DNA of 64,000 nucleotides from Hungatella hathewayi WAL-18680 (GCF_000235505.1 NZ_JH379027.1:1536207-1600206), one strand, 5' to 3'; counted from the stretch's first letter, positions 7,413-16,076 are shown. Notes: generated from the letters alone by a model not told the origin. Made by a program: numbers and translations.

Positions 7413-9461
7413 ATGAGCATAACAATCGCATTAGCAGGCAATCCAAACTGCGGAAAAACCACATTATTTAACGAGATTACCGGTTCCAAACAGCACGTGG
7501 GCAACTGGCCCGGCGTCACCGTGGACAAAAAGGACGGCATTTACAAAAAGGACAGAGACGTGACGATTCTGGATCTGCCGGGAACCTATTCCCTGTCGCC
7601 CTACTCGGCGGAGGAGATTGTGGCCAGAGATTATCTGGTAAAAGAGCGTCCCGACGCCGTGATTAATATCGTGGACGGAACCAGCATTGAGAGAAATCTT
7701 TATCTGACCCTCCAGATAGCGGAGACCCAGATACCCATGGTGGTAGCCATGAACATGATGGATGAGGTGGAGAGCCGGGGAGATAAGATTGATTGCGGGA
7801 AATTGTCCGAGGAGCTGGGCGTTCCGGTGGTTCCCATTGTGGCCCGTACCGGAAAAGGTCTGAAGGAGCTGATGGACGCCGCCATAGAAACGGCTAAATC
7901 CGGGCGGAAGCCGAAAAAACTGGATGTGTTCGACCCTGAGTTAGCCAATGCTATCTCCGCCATCGCCGATGTGCTGGGCGGGGCCAATGAGGAGAACAAC
8001 TGGAAAGCCATCAAGCTGGTGGAAAATGATGAGGTTGTCAGGAAAACATTGTCGGAGCGGGAAATAACCTCCGTCGATACCCTGGTAAAAGCGGCCAACA
8101 AAAATGCCGACGGCGACGCGGAAGCCAAAATTGCCGACTATCGCTACCAGTACATAGCCGGGATTGTGAAAAACTGTGTAAGGAAGGGAAGAAAAGGACA
8201 CCAGGAGACCACCTCCGACAAGCTGGATAAGATTCTCACCAACCGTATCCTGGCCCTGCCTGTCTTTGCCGGTATCATGTATCTGCTGTTTGCCTGCACC
8301 TTCAGCGAGAATTTCCTGTTCATTGAGGGGCTTCCCAGCCCGGGCGTGTGGCTGGCCGGCATCGTGGAAGAACTTTGGGGCTTCCTCACCGGATTGGTGG
8401 AGGGGCTGCTGACGGCGGCCGGCGCTTCCGAGTGGGCATTTTCCCTTGTGATTGACGGCGTGATGGCCGGTATCGGTGCGGTGGCCGGATTCCTGCCGCT
8501 GGTGCTGGTGCTGTTTTTGCTGCTTTCCTTCCTGGAGGACAGTGGCTATATGGCCAGAGTTGCCTTTGTGATGGACCGGATTTTCCGCCATTTTGGGCTG
8601 TCCGGGCGTTCCTTCATTCCCATGCTGATGGGCTTTGGCTGTTCCGTGCCGGCGCTTATGGCCTCCAGAACCTTGGAGAGCGACAAGGACAGAAAGATCA
8701 CCATGATGATTACCCCATTTATGTCCTGTGGCGCCAAACTGCCCATCTATGCCATGTTTGCGGTGACCCTGTTTGCGGACAGCAATCAGACGGCCATTGT
8801 TTTCTCGGTTTACATGTTAGGAATTGTGGTGGCTATCATCAGCGCCTTGCTGTTAAATAAATTTGCATTTAAGAGTGAAACCTCCAATTTCATCATGGAG
8901 CTTCCCCAGTACCGCATCCCCACGTTGAAGAGCGTGCTGATTCACGCGTGGGAGAAGGTCAAAGGATTTGCTATTAAGGCCGGAACCGTTATCTTTGTGT
9001 CCACCGTGCTCATCTGGCTGCTGTCCAACTTTAACTTTGGCGGTATGTGCGATATGGAAGAGAGCTTTTTGGCTTCCATTGGAAATGCCATCAAGTGGAT
9101 ATTTGCACCGCTGGGGTTTGCCGACTGGAGAGCCAGCGTAGGCGTGGTAACCGGATGGATTGCAAAAGAAAATATTGTCGCTACGTTTGGACAGCTGTTC
9201 GGCGGCGTCAGCGAGGAGACCATCGAGGCTATCTCCGCGGGCGAGCAGGCTCTGCCGGCCATCGGAGAGGTGTTCAACAAGGTATCCGCCTACTCCTACA
9301 TGGCGTTTAACCTGCTGTGTATGCCATGTTTCGCAGCCGTAGGCGCCATGAAGAGAGAGTACGGCTCCTGGAAATGGACGCTGCGGGCCGTTGGCTTCCA
9401 GATGGCAACCGCTTATGTGGTGGCATTGATCATCAATGTTGTCGGAAATCTGATTTTTTAA
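7413..9461 (+). CDS. feoB: Ferrous iron transporter FeoB
   Basis: A 682-aa GTPase-coupled Fe(II) uptake protein in the cytoplasmic membrane. The N-terminal G domain has G1 GNPNCGKT (residues 9-16), G3 DLPG and G4 NMMD; after a helical linker come two Gate domains (GYMARVAFVMDRIFRHFGLS, MLMGFGCSVPALMASRTLE, FMSCGAKLPIYAMF) and C-terminal membrane helices ending AYVVALIINVVGNLIF. The third ATG of the open frame (7413) is preferred because AGGAG is nine bases before it; ATGs at 7395 and 7404 lie on or before that site. Length is normal for clostridial FeoB. Confidence 0.95.
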   Translation: MSITIALAGNPNCGKTTLFNEITGSKQHVGNWPGVTVDKKDGIYKKDRDVTILDLPGTYSLSPYSAEEIVARDYLVKERPDAVINIVDGTSIERNLYLTLQIAETQIPMVVAMNMMDEVESRGDKIDCGKLSEELGVPVVPIVARTGKGLKELMDAAIETAKSGRKPKKLDVFDPELANAISAIADVLGGANEENNWKAIKLVENDEVVRKTLSEREITSVDTLVKAANKNADGDAEAKIADYRYQYIAGIVKNCVRKGRKGHQETTSDKLDKILTNRILALPVFAGIMYLLFACTFSENFLFIEGLPSPGVWLAGIVEELWGFLTGLVEGLLTAAGASEWAFSLVIDGVMAGIGAVAGFLPLVLVLFLLLSFLEDSGYMARVAFVMDRIFRHFGLSGRSFIPMLMGFGCSVPALMASRTLESDKDRKITMMITPFMSCGAKLPIYAMFAVTLFADSNQTAIVFSVYMLGIVVAIISALLLNKFAFKSETSNFIMELPQYRIPTLKSVLIHAWEKVKGFAIKAGTVIFVSTVLIWLLSNFNFGGMCDMEESFLASIGNAIKWIFAPLGFADWRASVGVVTGWIAKENIVATFGQLFGGVSEETIEAISAGEQALPAIGEVFNKVSAYSYMAFNLLCMPCFAAVGAMKREYGSWKWTLRAVGFQMATAYVVALIINVVGNLIF

Positions 9462-9495
9462 CAAGCAGTCAGAACTACCTGAAAGGAGAGGACTT

Positions 9496-9759
9496 ATGTC
9501 AACCCAAGAGAAAAAGAGCTACATTTTACACGAGTTAAAACGGCACGGGTGCAGAATCACCAGTCAGAGACAGATACTGATCGACATCATTTTGCAGGAT
9601 GAATGCTGCACCTGCAAGGAAATCTACTATCAGGCAGTCAAATCGGACCCCACGATGGGAATGGCCACGGTCTACCGCATGGTGCGGACTCTGGAGGAGG
9701 CAGGACTGATAAAGAGGAAGAATCTCTACCAGATTCAGTGCGGGGAACGCTCCGCCTGA
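9496..9759 (+). CDS. Fur-family DNA-binding domain protein (no C-terminal domain)
   Basis: An 87-aa protein containing only the winged-helix half of a Fur repressor: LKRHGCRITSQRQILIDIIL, DPTMGMATVYRMVRTLEEAG and LIKRKNLYQIQ are typical. The C-terminal dimerisation and metal-binding domain of Fur (normally another 50-60 residues) is absent: the frame stops at 9757-9759 and no Fur-like continuation is seen in any of the three forward frames downstream. Three cysteines (DECCTC) fall inside the DNA-binding domain. It has AAAGGAGAGG upstream and follows FeoB by 34 bases, so it is probably co-transcribed. It may be a truncated gene or a real short regulator. Confidence 0.75.
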   Translation: MSTQEKKSYILHELKRHGCRITSQRQILIDIILQDECCTCKEIYYQAVKSDPTMGMATVYRMVRTLEEAGLIKRKNLYQIQCGERSA

Positions 9760-9944
9760 CAGGACGGCCGGAATGCACCTGGTTTTTCAGTGAAATCCCC
9801 ACCCTTTTGGGAAATTTCGAAGAAGATGTTGACAATGGGGCGAAAATGCGCCTCGCTCAGGAGTTTCTCAATCACAGTGCTGGACGTAATCCTGATTTTG
9901 GGTTACAATAGAACGTAGCAGTGTGCAAGGCGGGAGGGTGAACC

Positions 9945-10307
9945 ATGTACGAATCAGGAGAAAATTATCTGGAGACCATACTGATGTTGAAAGAGCAGCA
10001 GGGAACTGTCCGTTCCATTGATATAGCGAGAACCTTGAATTTCAGCAAGCCCAGCGTCAGCCGGGCGGTGAGTATTCTGAAGGAAGACGGATATATCACC
10101 ATGGAAGCGGGCGGCGATATCGAACTGACGGAGAAGGGGAGAGAGAAGGCGGCGGCCATCTATGAGAGGCATAAACTGCTGACTTCGTTTCTTCAGAAGG
10201 TGGCAGGTGTGCCGGAGGAAGTGGCGGAGGACGACGCCTGCCGGATGGAGCATATCATCAGCGACGAGGTATTCCAGGGGATTAAACGGTTTATGAATGA
10301 ATCATGA
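9945..10307 (+). CDS. MntR/DtxR-like metal-dependent regulator
   Basis: A 120-aa regulator with the DtxR-type winged helix: MYESGENYLETILMLKEQQG, SIDIARTLNFSKPSVSRAVS, LKEDGYITMEAGGDIELTEK. The ERHKLLTSFLQKVAGVPEEV and DACRMEHIISDEVFQGI segments carry the E..H..L and C..EH residues that bind metal in MntR/IdeR. It has no SH3 domain, which fits the short MntR-like form. GGGAGGGTGAACC precedes the ATG. Placed right after the Feo genes, it is the best candidate for metal control of this block. Confidence 0.85.
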   Translation: MYESGENYLETILMLKEQQGTVRSIDIARTLNFSKPSVSRAVSILKEDGYITMEAGGDIELTEKGREKAAAIYERHKLLTSFLQKVAGVPEEVAEDDACRMEHIISDEVFQGIKRFMNES

Positions 10308-10314
10308 CGAACAG

Positions 10315-10356
10315 GGAGGCGGCGCCAGGATGACTGGCAGCCGCCTTCCATTTTGG
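10315..10356 (+). terminator. Probable terminator after the MntR-like gene
   Basis: GGAGGCGGC pairs with GCCGCCTTCC around a CCAG/CTGG inner stem; only a short T run (ATTTT) follows. Confidence 0.6.
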
Positions 10357-10423
10357 CCGGATACGGTCATCCGGGAACAGAAATTTCAGGGTTCCTGTAT
10401 AAGCGGTTGGGAAATGGCACATA

Positions 10424-10452
10424 TTGACAACAAAGGGAGTTTGTGACACAAT
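10424..10452 (+). promoter_or_regulatory. Promoter of the G3E GTPase pair
   Basis: TTGACA (10424-10429), 17 bases, CACAAT (10447-10452), about 30 bases before the first GTPase gene. Confidence 0.6.
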
Positions 10453-10480
10453 AGACAATTAGGAAAGAAGGTAGAAAAGC

Positions 10481-11659
10481 ATGACAAAGATAGATATTAT
10501 TTCAGGATTCCTGGGAGCAGGAAAGACTACATTTATTAAGAAACTGCTGGAGGAAGCCATCGCAGGCGAGCAGGTGGTGCTGATTGAAAATGAATTCGGT
10601 GAGATTGGAATTGACGGAGGCTTTTTGAAGGACTCCGGCATTGAAATCCGGGAAATGAATTCGGGATGCATCTGCTGTTCTCTGGTGGGAGATTTTGGAA
10701 CCTCTCTGGCGGAGGTGCTGACCAAATACCATCCGGACCGGGTGATTATCGAGCCGTCCGGCGTGGGCAAGCTGTCTGACGTGATGAAGGCCGTGCGTGA
10801 CGTGGCGGCGGAGATTGAGGTGACGCTCAACAGCGCCGTGACGATTGTGGACGCGGCGAAGTGCAAGATGTACATGAAGAATTTTGGTGAATTTTTTAAC
10901 AATCAGATTGAAAATGCCGGAACCATCGTGATGAGCCGGACCGATGTGGTGGCGGCGGACAAGGTGCAGAAGGCAGTGGAGCTGCTGCGGGAGCACAATG
11001 CAAAGGCCGCGATTATCACCACGCCGTGCAGCCAGCTGACCGGCGCCCAGCTTCTGGAGATTATTGAGAAGCCGGATACCATGGAGGAGGACTTGCTGAA
11101 AGAAGTGATGGAGCGCCATGAGCATGAGCACGAGCATCACCATGAGCACCACGGACCTCACCACCACGACCATGACGGCGAGTGCGGCTGCGGAGAGCAT
11201 GGACACGAGCATGAGCACCACGGACCTCACCACCACGACCATGACGGCGAGTGTGGCTGTGGAGAGCATGGACATGATCACGAGCACCATGGACCTCACC
11301 ACCACGACCATGACCACGCCCACGGTGACGCCTGCGGCTGTGGCTGCGGTCACGACCATGAGGGCCATCACCACGCCGACGAAGTATTCACCAGCTGGGG
11401 CGCCGAGCATGTGGCTCCGATTCAGAAAGAGGAACTGGATGCCATTCTGGACGAACTGGCCAACGGCGACGAGTACGGCGAAGTGCTCCGTGCCAAGGGT
11501 ATGGTACCGGCGGAAGGCAGCGGTGAATGGTTCTACTTTGATCTGGTTCCGGACGAGTATGAAATCCGCACCGGCCAGCCGGAGTACACCGGCAAGGTGT
11601 GCGTCATCGGCGCCAACTTAAACGAAGAAGCACTGAAAAATGCATTTGTCAGGAGTTAA
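10481..11659 (+). CDS. CobW/G3E-family GTPase with His-rich metal-binding segment
   Basis: A 392-aa P-loop GTPase of the CobW/ZNG/YjiA class, thought to deliver metals to proteins. Walker A GFLGAGKT is at residues 9-16, and the family CxCC motif appears as GCICCS (C63, C65, C66). VVLIENEFGEIGIDG and VIIEPSGVG are switch-like segments. After about residue 208 comes a His/Cys/Asp-rich region built from a 23-residue repeat, then a CobW C-terminal domain. Metal storage or buffering by the His-rich segment is inferred. It is followed four bases later by a second, divergent GTPase. The ATG has AGAAAGAAGG upstream. Zinc, nickel or cobalt are all possible. Confidence 0.9.
   Translation: MTKIDIISGFLGAGKTTFIKKLLEEAIAGEQVVLIENEFGEIGIDGGFLKDSGIEIREMNSGCICCSLVGDFGTSLAEVLTKYHPDRVIIEPSGVGKLSDVMKAVRDVAAEIEVTLNSAVTIVDAAKCKMYMKNFGEFFNNQIENAGTIVMSRTDVVAADKVQKAVELLREHNAKAAIITTPCSQLTGAQLLEIIEKPDTMEEDLLKEVMERHEHEHEHHHEHHGPHHHDHDGECGCGEHGHEHEHHGPHHHDHDGECGCGEHGHDHEHHGPHHHDHDHAHGDACGCGCGHDHEGHHHADEVFTSWGAEHVAPIQKEELDAILDELANGDEYGEVLRAKGMVPAEGSGEWFYFDLVPDEYEIRTGQPEYTGKVCVIGANLNEEALKNAFVRS
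11144..11314 (+). repeat. 69-bp tandem coding repeats (23-residue His/Cys-rich unit)
   Basis: Two almost identical 69-bp copies (11144-11212 and 11213-11281) and a third partial copy (11282-11314) lie inside the GTPase gene. Each encodes a unit such as HHGPHHHDHDGECGCGEH. DNA identity is high, so the repeats arose recently or are kept homogeneous by recombination. Confidence 0.9.
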
Positions 11660-11662
11660 AAC

Positions 11663-12610
11663 ATGGGACCAGAGATAGAAGACGATATGATGCCGTTGTT
11701 TCTGATAAACGGCTTTTTGGAAGCAGGAAAGACGCAGTTTCTCCAGTTCACAATGGAGCAGGATTATTTCCGGACAGAGGGAAAGACACTGCTCATTGTC
11801 TGTGAGGAGGGCGATACCGAGTACGATGAGCAGCTGTTAAAAGAGACCAGGACCGCTATCGTATATATTGACAGTCTGGCCGATTTGACGCCGGCGAAGC
11901 TGGAAGAACTGGAGCTGTTGTACAACCCGGAGCGGGTGCTGATGGAGTGGAACGGCATGTGGAACCAGGATGATTTACGCCTGCCGAAAGACTGGATCGT
12001 CTACCAGCAGGTGACCATCATAGACGGCTCCACCTTCGACCTTTATTTAAAGAACATGAAGCCCTTACTGGGAGCCATGGTGCGAAACTCCGAATTAATC
12101 ATCTGCAACCGCTGTGACGGCATTGAGGATTTGGAGAGCTACCGCAGGACTCTAAAGGCCATGAATAACCGCTGTGAGATTGTATTTGAGGACGAGGAAG
12201 GCGAGATAGAGGAGGTGTCCGAGGCGGACCTTCCATACGACATGTCTGCGGACGTCATCGAGATTGCGCCCAGGGATTACGGCATCTGGTACATCGACAC
12301 GATGGATAAACCGGACCGCTACCGTGGAAAAGTGGTGGAATTTACCGCCATGGTGTTGAAAAGTCCCAACTTCCCCAAAAACTATTTCGTTCCGGGAAGA
12401 ATGGCCATGACCTGCTGTGAAGCCGACATGACCTTCTTGGGCTACATCTGCAAAGCCAGGGAAGCTAGAAAACTGGAGACCAAAGAGTGGGTCCGCGTCC
12501 GCGCCAGAATCGAATACGAGGAATGGCCCGACTATCAGGGAACCGGCCCGGTACTCTACGCGGAGACCGTGGAGCCGGCGGAGCCAATCAACGAGATCGT
12601 GCAGTTTTGA
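11663..12610 (+). CDS. Divergent G3E-type GTPase fused to a DUF1980/TIGR03943-like domain
   Basis: A 315-aa protein with a P-loop (LINGFLEAGKT, residues 14-24) like its neighbour, but the CxCC metal motif is missing: the equivalent stretch reads VCEEGDTEYDE. IICNRCDGIEDLESY resembles the guanine-specificity region. From about residue 215 the sequence changes to DRYRGKVVEFTAMVLKSP, YFVPGRMAMTCCEADMTFLG and WVRVRARIEYEE, the pattern of the DUF1980/TIGR03943 (YcgQ-like) C-terminal domain, with its CC motif. In other bacteria that domain is usually next to metal permeases. AGGAG lies seven bases before the ATG. Part of the same two-gene operon; function in metal trafficking is inferred. Confidence 0.8.
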   Translation: MGPEIEDDMMPLFLINGFLEAGKTQFLQFTMEQDYFRTEGKTLLIVCEEGDTEYDEQLLKETRTAIVYIDSLADLTPAKLEELELLYNPERVLMEWNGMWNQDDLRLPKDWIVYQQVTIIDGSTFDLYLKNMKPLLGAMVRNSELIICNRCDGIEDLESYRRTLKAMNNRCEIVFEDEEGEIEEVSEADLPYDMSADVIEIAPRDYGIWYIDTMDKPDRYRGKVVEFTAMVLKSPNFPKNYFVPGRMAMTCCEADMTFLGYICKAREARKLETKEWVRVRARIEYEEWPDYQGTGPVLYAETVEPAEPINEIVQF

Positions 12611-12638
12611 TTGAGATTGTGCAGTTCCAATAACAAAA

Positions 12639-12692
12639 TAAAACCGGGAGCATGCCCATGGTTTCAACACCATCCCGCAGCTCCCGGTTTTC
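12639..12692. terminator. Bidirectional terminator between convergent genes
   Basis: AAAACCGGGAGC pairs with GCTCCCGGTTTT around an inner ATGGT/ACCAT stem. A runs on one side and T runs on the other serve both strands. Confidence 0.85.
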
Positions 12693-12714
12693 TATTTCAG
12701 GTCTCATTCAGGTC

Positions 12715-14175
12715 TCAGCCCCCACCCATAGGCGGCACCGGCGTCGGCCTGTCCTGATCGAACACCTCATTCACATCAAACAAATCATTCAGCTTTAATT
12801 TCGATTCATCCGTCTCAATCATATCGTAGTACATCCGATACCCATCCAGATTCCGCCGTCCTTGGCGCAGATGGTCCTCCCCAATCTGAATCCAGTATTT
12901 GCTGGAATCCACATTACAGAAATACCGGAATCCCTTGGACTTCAGATAATTGAACCGGTCATTGGTGGACGAATAGGGATGCCAGTCCCCGATATCACTG
13001 CCAAAGGGGAACAGAATAATATCCGTAGGCCCAATCAGGGACTCCACCTCCGCCTCCCATTTATCCGTATCCCTCTTAAAATCGGCAAAATCAATGGTTC
13101 CCATATTCCGGTGTCCCCAGCTGTGGGAGGCCAGCTCCCAGCCGTTATCCCTCAGACACTGGGCCACGGCCGCCGCCGTTTCCCGGTCCTGCTGGTAGGT
13201 CGGTTTGTCGCTGTAAGATTCCGCCGTCCGGTACCCGAGAATTCCGTTGTACCCGGTAAATGCAATCACAGCCCTTGCCCCCTTGTAGGAAAAATCCGGG
13301 TGGGACTGGATAAAATTCTCCAGAATGGGAACCAAATCATAATCCCCAACCACAGTGCTGCCATCCTCCAGTTCCATCTCGCAGACCGGTTTCCCGTCCT
13401 CCCCGATAATCATCCTGGTGGCAAATCCGTCCCCCTTCATATATTCATAGTAACACACGTCGTCCTGGGACATGACAAAGGCCTTCTTGCCCTCCGGCAG
13501 CAGAATGGAATTCTTCACAAATTTGGCATTGCCATTCTCGTCCGTCACCTCATAGGCCAAATCGTGGAGACGCACCAGCACATAACCCCTGTCATACATA
13601 GACTGGAGAATCTTCTCGAACTCACTTTTCGTTGTCATCATCTGATTATAGCCGCCTGCTTTACTGTCACCGTCAAAGGCTTTGGAATTGTCCATAATCA
13701 GCGTGTGGAAAAACACGTGGGTCACCTGGTTGATATCGTACTCCACTAAAGACGCCTTCGTCTGTTCGTACCCGGTGACAGCCTCCGTAATCCTGGTGTC
13801 CAGCCCGTAGATGGGAGCATTCTGAAGGTGTTCTATCGCCCCATCATAATCATACCCGGCCGCGATATCCGCCGCCTCGGCCAGCAGCGTTTCCACCTGG
13901 GCATTCAACGCCTGGGCCGCCGCTTCCGCCGCTGAGCTTTCCTGAAATGCCGCATCCTCGGAGGCATCCGCCGCCCTGCCACCCGTCTGTTCCGTGCCGG
14001 ACGCCGTCACACTGATGGGCATACTGCCTTCCTGTCTCCATTTGCTTCCAAAATAAAAAATGCCGCCCCCAATCGCTCCGACCGTCACGGTCCCGACCAA
14101 CAAAAACGGAACATTTCTCTTAAACCAGGCTATTCTTCGCTGGCGAATCCGTCGTTTATAATCTGATTTACTCAT
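12715..14175 (-). CDS. Membrane-anchored polysaccharide deacetylase family protein
   Basis: A 486-aa protein with a basic N-terminus and one membrane helix (VPFLLVGTVTVGAIGGGIFY), so an extracytoplasmic enzyme. After an Ala/Glu-rich linker comes a NodB-type fold: KKAFVMSQDDVCYYEYMKGD holds the metal Asp pair (SQDD instead of the usual TFDD), HSWGH gives the two metal histidines, and LFPFGSDIGDW is the later conserved strand. The C-terminus is Pro/Gly-rich (PTPVPPMGGG). It probably deacetylates cell wall or surface glycans. It is divergent from the carboxypeptidase gene, which also acts on the wall. Confidence 0.82.
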   Translation of the reverse strand: MSKSDYKRRIRQRRIAWFKRNVPFLLVGTVTVGAIGGGIFYFGSKWRQEGSMPISVTASGTEQTGGRAADASEDAAFQESSAAEAAAQALNAQVETLLAEAADIAAGYDYDGAIEHLQNAPIYGLDTRITEAVTGYEQTKASLVEYDINQVTHVFFHTLIMDNSKAFDGDSKAGGYNQMMTTKSEFEKILQSMYDRGYVLVRLHDLAYEVTDENGNAKFVKNSILLPEGKKAFVMSQDDVCYYEYMKGDGFATRMIIGEDGKPVCEMELEDGSTVVGDYDLVPILENFIQSHPDFSYKGARAVIAFTGYNGILGYRTAESYSDKPTYQQDRETAAAVAQCLRDNGWELASHSWGHRNMGTIDFADFKRDTDKWEAEVESLIGPTDIILFPFGSDIGDWHPYSSTNDRFNYLKSKGFRYFCNVDSSKYWIQIGEDHLRQGRRNLDGYRMYYDMIETDESKLKLNDLFDVNEVFDQDRPTPVPPMGGG

Positions 14176-14238
14176 CTATCTGCACCCACCCTGAATTGAA
14201 TTAATTTTTAATGATTTACTTTACATAAACCAAAGACT

Positions 14239-14247
14239 ATTTTAGCA
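14239..14247 (-). promoter_or_regulatory. Extended -10 promoter of the deacetylase gene
   Basis: TGCTAAAAT on the minus strand (14247-14239) about 65 bases upstream of the ATG; no good -35 is visible. Confidence 0.4.
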
Positions 14248-14365
14248 TATAATTCCATGAAAAGTAAGACAGGAGATGATATTTCAGAATAAATTATGGA
14301 AAATGTAATATATAGTAGATTCTCCCTTATATATTAATAAGAGATGAAAGTATGTGAGGGATGTT

Positions 14366-15793
14366 ATGAAGCGAATCATAGGTTTACTGTGTACCTGTTC
14401 GATGGTCTTCACCAGCCCGGCCATGTCCGTGCTGGCCGAGGAACCTGCCATGGTGGTGAGCAGTCAGATGATAGTGGGCCAGCAGTCAGAAAATGGAGCT
14501 GCTGCCGCCAATACCGAAGGAGAAGAACTGGATGCCGCCAAAGTAGGCGAGGCGGTGGAGACGGAGGCGCCAGTCGCCACCGGAGGAGGTCCCCAGATCG
14601 CGGCCCCGTCCGCGGTCCTGATGGAAGCCTCCACCGGCCAGGTGATTTTCGAAAAAGATGCGGACACCAAGCGGAGCCCGGCCAGCGTCACCAAAGTCAT
14701 GACCCTGATTCTGATATTCGACGCCCTGGAATCCGGCAAAATCAAGATGACGGACGAGGTGGTGACAAGCGCCCACGCCAAGTCTATGGGCGGCTCCCAG
14801 GTCTTTCTGGAGGAGGGGGAGGTCCAGACCGTGGAAACGCTCATCAAGTGTATCGTGGTGGCCTCCGGCAATGACGCCTCCGTGGCCATGGCCGAGTATA
14901 TCGCCGGCGGGGAGCCGGAATTTGTAGCCATGATGAACGAGCGGGCCAAGGGACTTGGCATGACCAACACCAACTTTGAGGACTGCTGCGGCCTCACCGA
15001 GTCCCCCACCCACGTGACCACGGCCAGGGATATTGCCATCATGTCCAGGGAGCTTATCAACCGATACCCGCAGATACATAATTATTCAACCATCTGGATG
15101 GAAAATATTACCCATGTCACCAAACAGGGCACCAAGGAATTCGGTCTGTCCAACACCAACAAGCTGCTGAAAATGGCCACCAACTTTACGGTGACCGGCC
15201 TAAAAACCGGCTCCACCTCCATCGCTAAATACTGTCTGTCCGCCACCGCCGAGAAGGACGGCGTCCGCCTCATCGCTACCGTCATGGCGGCCCCCGACTA
15301 CAAAGTCCGGTTCGCCGACGCCCAGACCATGTTGAACTATGGCTACGCCAACTGCAAACTCTACGAGGACAAAGAAAAACTTCCCCTGCCGGAAATGCAG
15401 GTCAAGAACGGCGTGGAGGAAACCGTCCCCCTGAAATACGACGGAAACTTCTCCTATCTGAGCCTAAACGGCGATGATTTATCCGCCATCCAAAAAGAAC
15501 TGGCCCTGGAGGAAATGATAGAAGCCCCCATCGAGCCCGGCATGAAAGCCGGCGTCCTGAAATACAGCCTGAACGGAAAACCCCTGGGCGAAGTCCCCAT
15601 TCTCACCGACGGAACCGTCCGGGAAGCCGGCTTCAAGGATTACCTGAAGAAACTCCTAAACGCCTGGTGGATGGGAAGCGCGGCGGCAAAGGAGAAGACC
15701 GGAACGATACCTTCGAACCAGGCCCCGGCAGAAACCGCGGGGGAATCGGACCAGATATCCGAGACACGGCCGGAAGCGAAAAAAGCATCCTAA
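14366..15793 (+). CDS. dacA: D-alanyl-D-alanine carboxypeptidase (peptidase S11, DacA/PBP5 type)
   Basis: A 475-aa secreted penicillin-binding protein that trims the terminal D-Ala of peptidoglycan stem peptides. It has a signal peptide (MKRIIGLLCTCSMVFTSPAM), the SxxK motif SVTK (S107, K110), the SGN motif in VASGNDASV and the KTG motif in GLKTGST. A PBP5-like C-terminal domain follows. The ATG at 14366 follows GTGAGGG; a GTG at 14354 is in frame but would place the ribosome binding site inside the gene. The last 40 residues are hydrophilic rather than an obvious amphipathic anchor. Confidence 0.92.
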   Translation: MKRIIGLLCTCSMVFTSPAMSVLAEEPAMVVSSQMIVGQQSENGAAAANTEGEELDAAKVGEAVETEAPVATGGGPQIAAPSAVLMEASTGQVIFEKDADTKRSPASVTKVMTLILIFDALESGKIKMTDEVVTSAHAKSMGGSQVFLEEGEVQTVETLIKCIVVASGNDASVAMAEYIAGGEPEFVAMMNERAKGLGMTNTNFEDCCGLTESPTHVTTARDIAIMSRELINRYPQIHNYSTIWMENITHVTKQGTKEFGLSNTNKLLKMATNFTVTGLKTGSTSIAKYCLSATAEKDGVRLIATVMAAPDYKVRFADAQTMLNYGYANCKLYEDKEKLPLPEMQVKNGVEETVPLKYDGNFSYLSLNGDDLSAIQKELALEEMIEAPIEPGMKAGVLKYSLNGKPLGEVPILTDGTVREAGFKDYLKKLLNAWWMGSAAAKEKTGTIPSNQAPAETAGESDQISETRPEAKKAS

Positions 15794-15836
15794 AACAGAC
15801 TTAATATTTCCAGAACCAGCAGACCACATTACCATT

Positions 15837-15880
15837 ATCCGGAAGAATTTATGCATAACCATAAACTCTTCCGGATTTTT
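15837..15880 (+). terminator. Rho-independent terminator of dacA
   Basis: ATCCGGAAGA pairs with TCTTCCGGAT, followed by TTTTT. Confidence 0.85.
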
Positions 15881-15934
15881 ATGCACTTTTTGTATCTGCC
15901 ATAAAGACAATCGTCTTTTCCATTCGGACAAAAA

Positions 15935-15986
15935 TTTGGAAAAATATTTCCAAACTCTTGACCAGCCCTGTATTTTAAGGTAAAAT
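15935..15986 (+). promoter_or_regulatory. opp operon promoter with upstream palindrome
   Basis: TTGACC (15958-15963), 17 bases, TAAAAT (15981-15986). Four bases before the -35 lies a perfect palindrome TTTGGAAA-AATA-TTTCCAAA (15935-15954), a likely regulator site. The regulator is not identified. Confidence 0.65.
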
Positions 15987-16076
15987 AACCCGTACGTATG
16001 CTTTTATGTAAAGGAAAAAGTAAAAGGAAAGTCACGAAAGCATAAAGCGAAAATAGAAAAGTAGGATGTGAAGTTT

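Noticed and set aside
8853-9464. 203-codon minus-strand frame opposite feoB
   Set aside because: Antisense shadow of a strongly conserved gene; composition is not protein-like.
11144-11314. 69-bp tandem repeats as a possible CRISPR array
   Set aside because: The units are in frame inside a gene, directly joined without spacers, and encode a metal-binding peptide.
10502-11410. Long 302-codon open frame opposite the His-rich GTPase gene
   Set aside because: It is the mirror of His/Asp codons in the real gene, gives a low-complexity Val/Met-rich protein and has no ribosome binding site.
12862-13749. 295-codon plus-strand frame opposite the deacetylase gene
   Set aside because: Its product resembles no protein family, while the minus-strand frame has clear deacetylase motifs and a membrane anchor.
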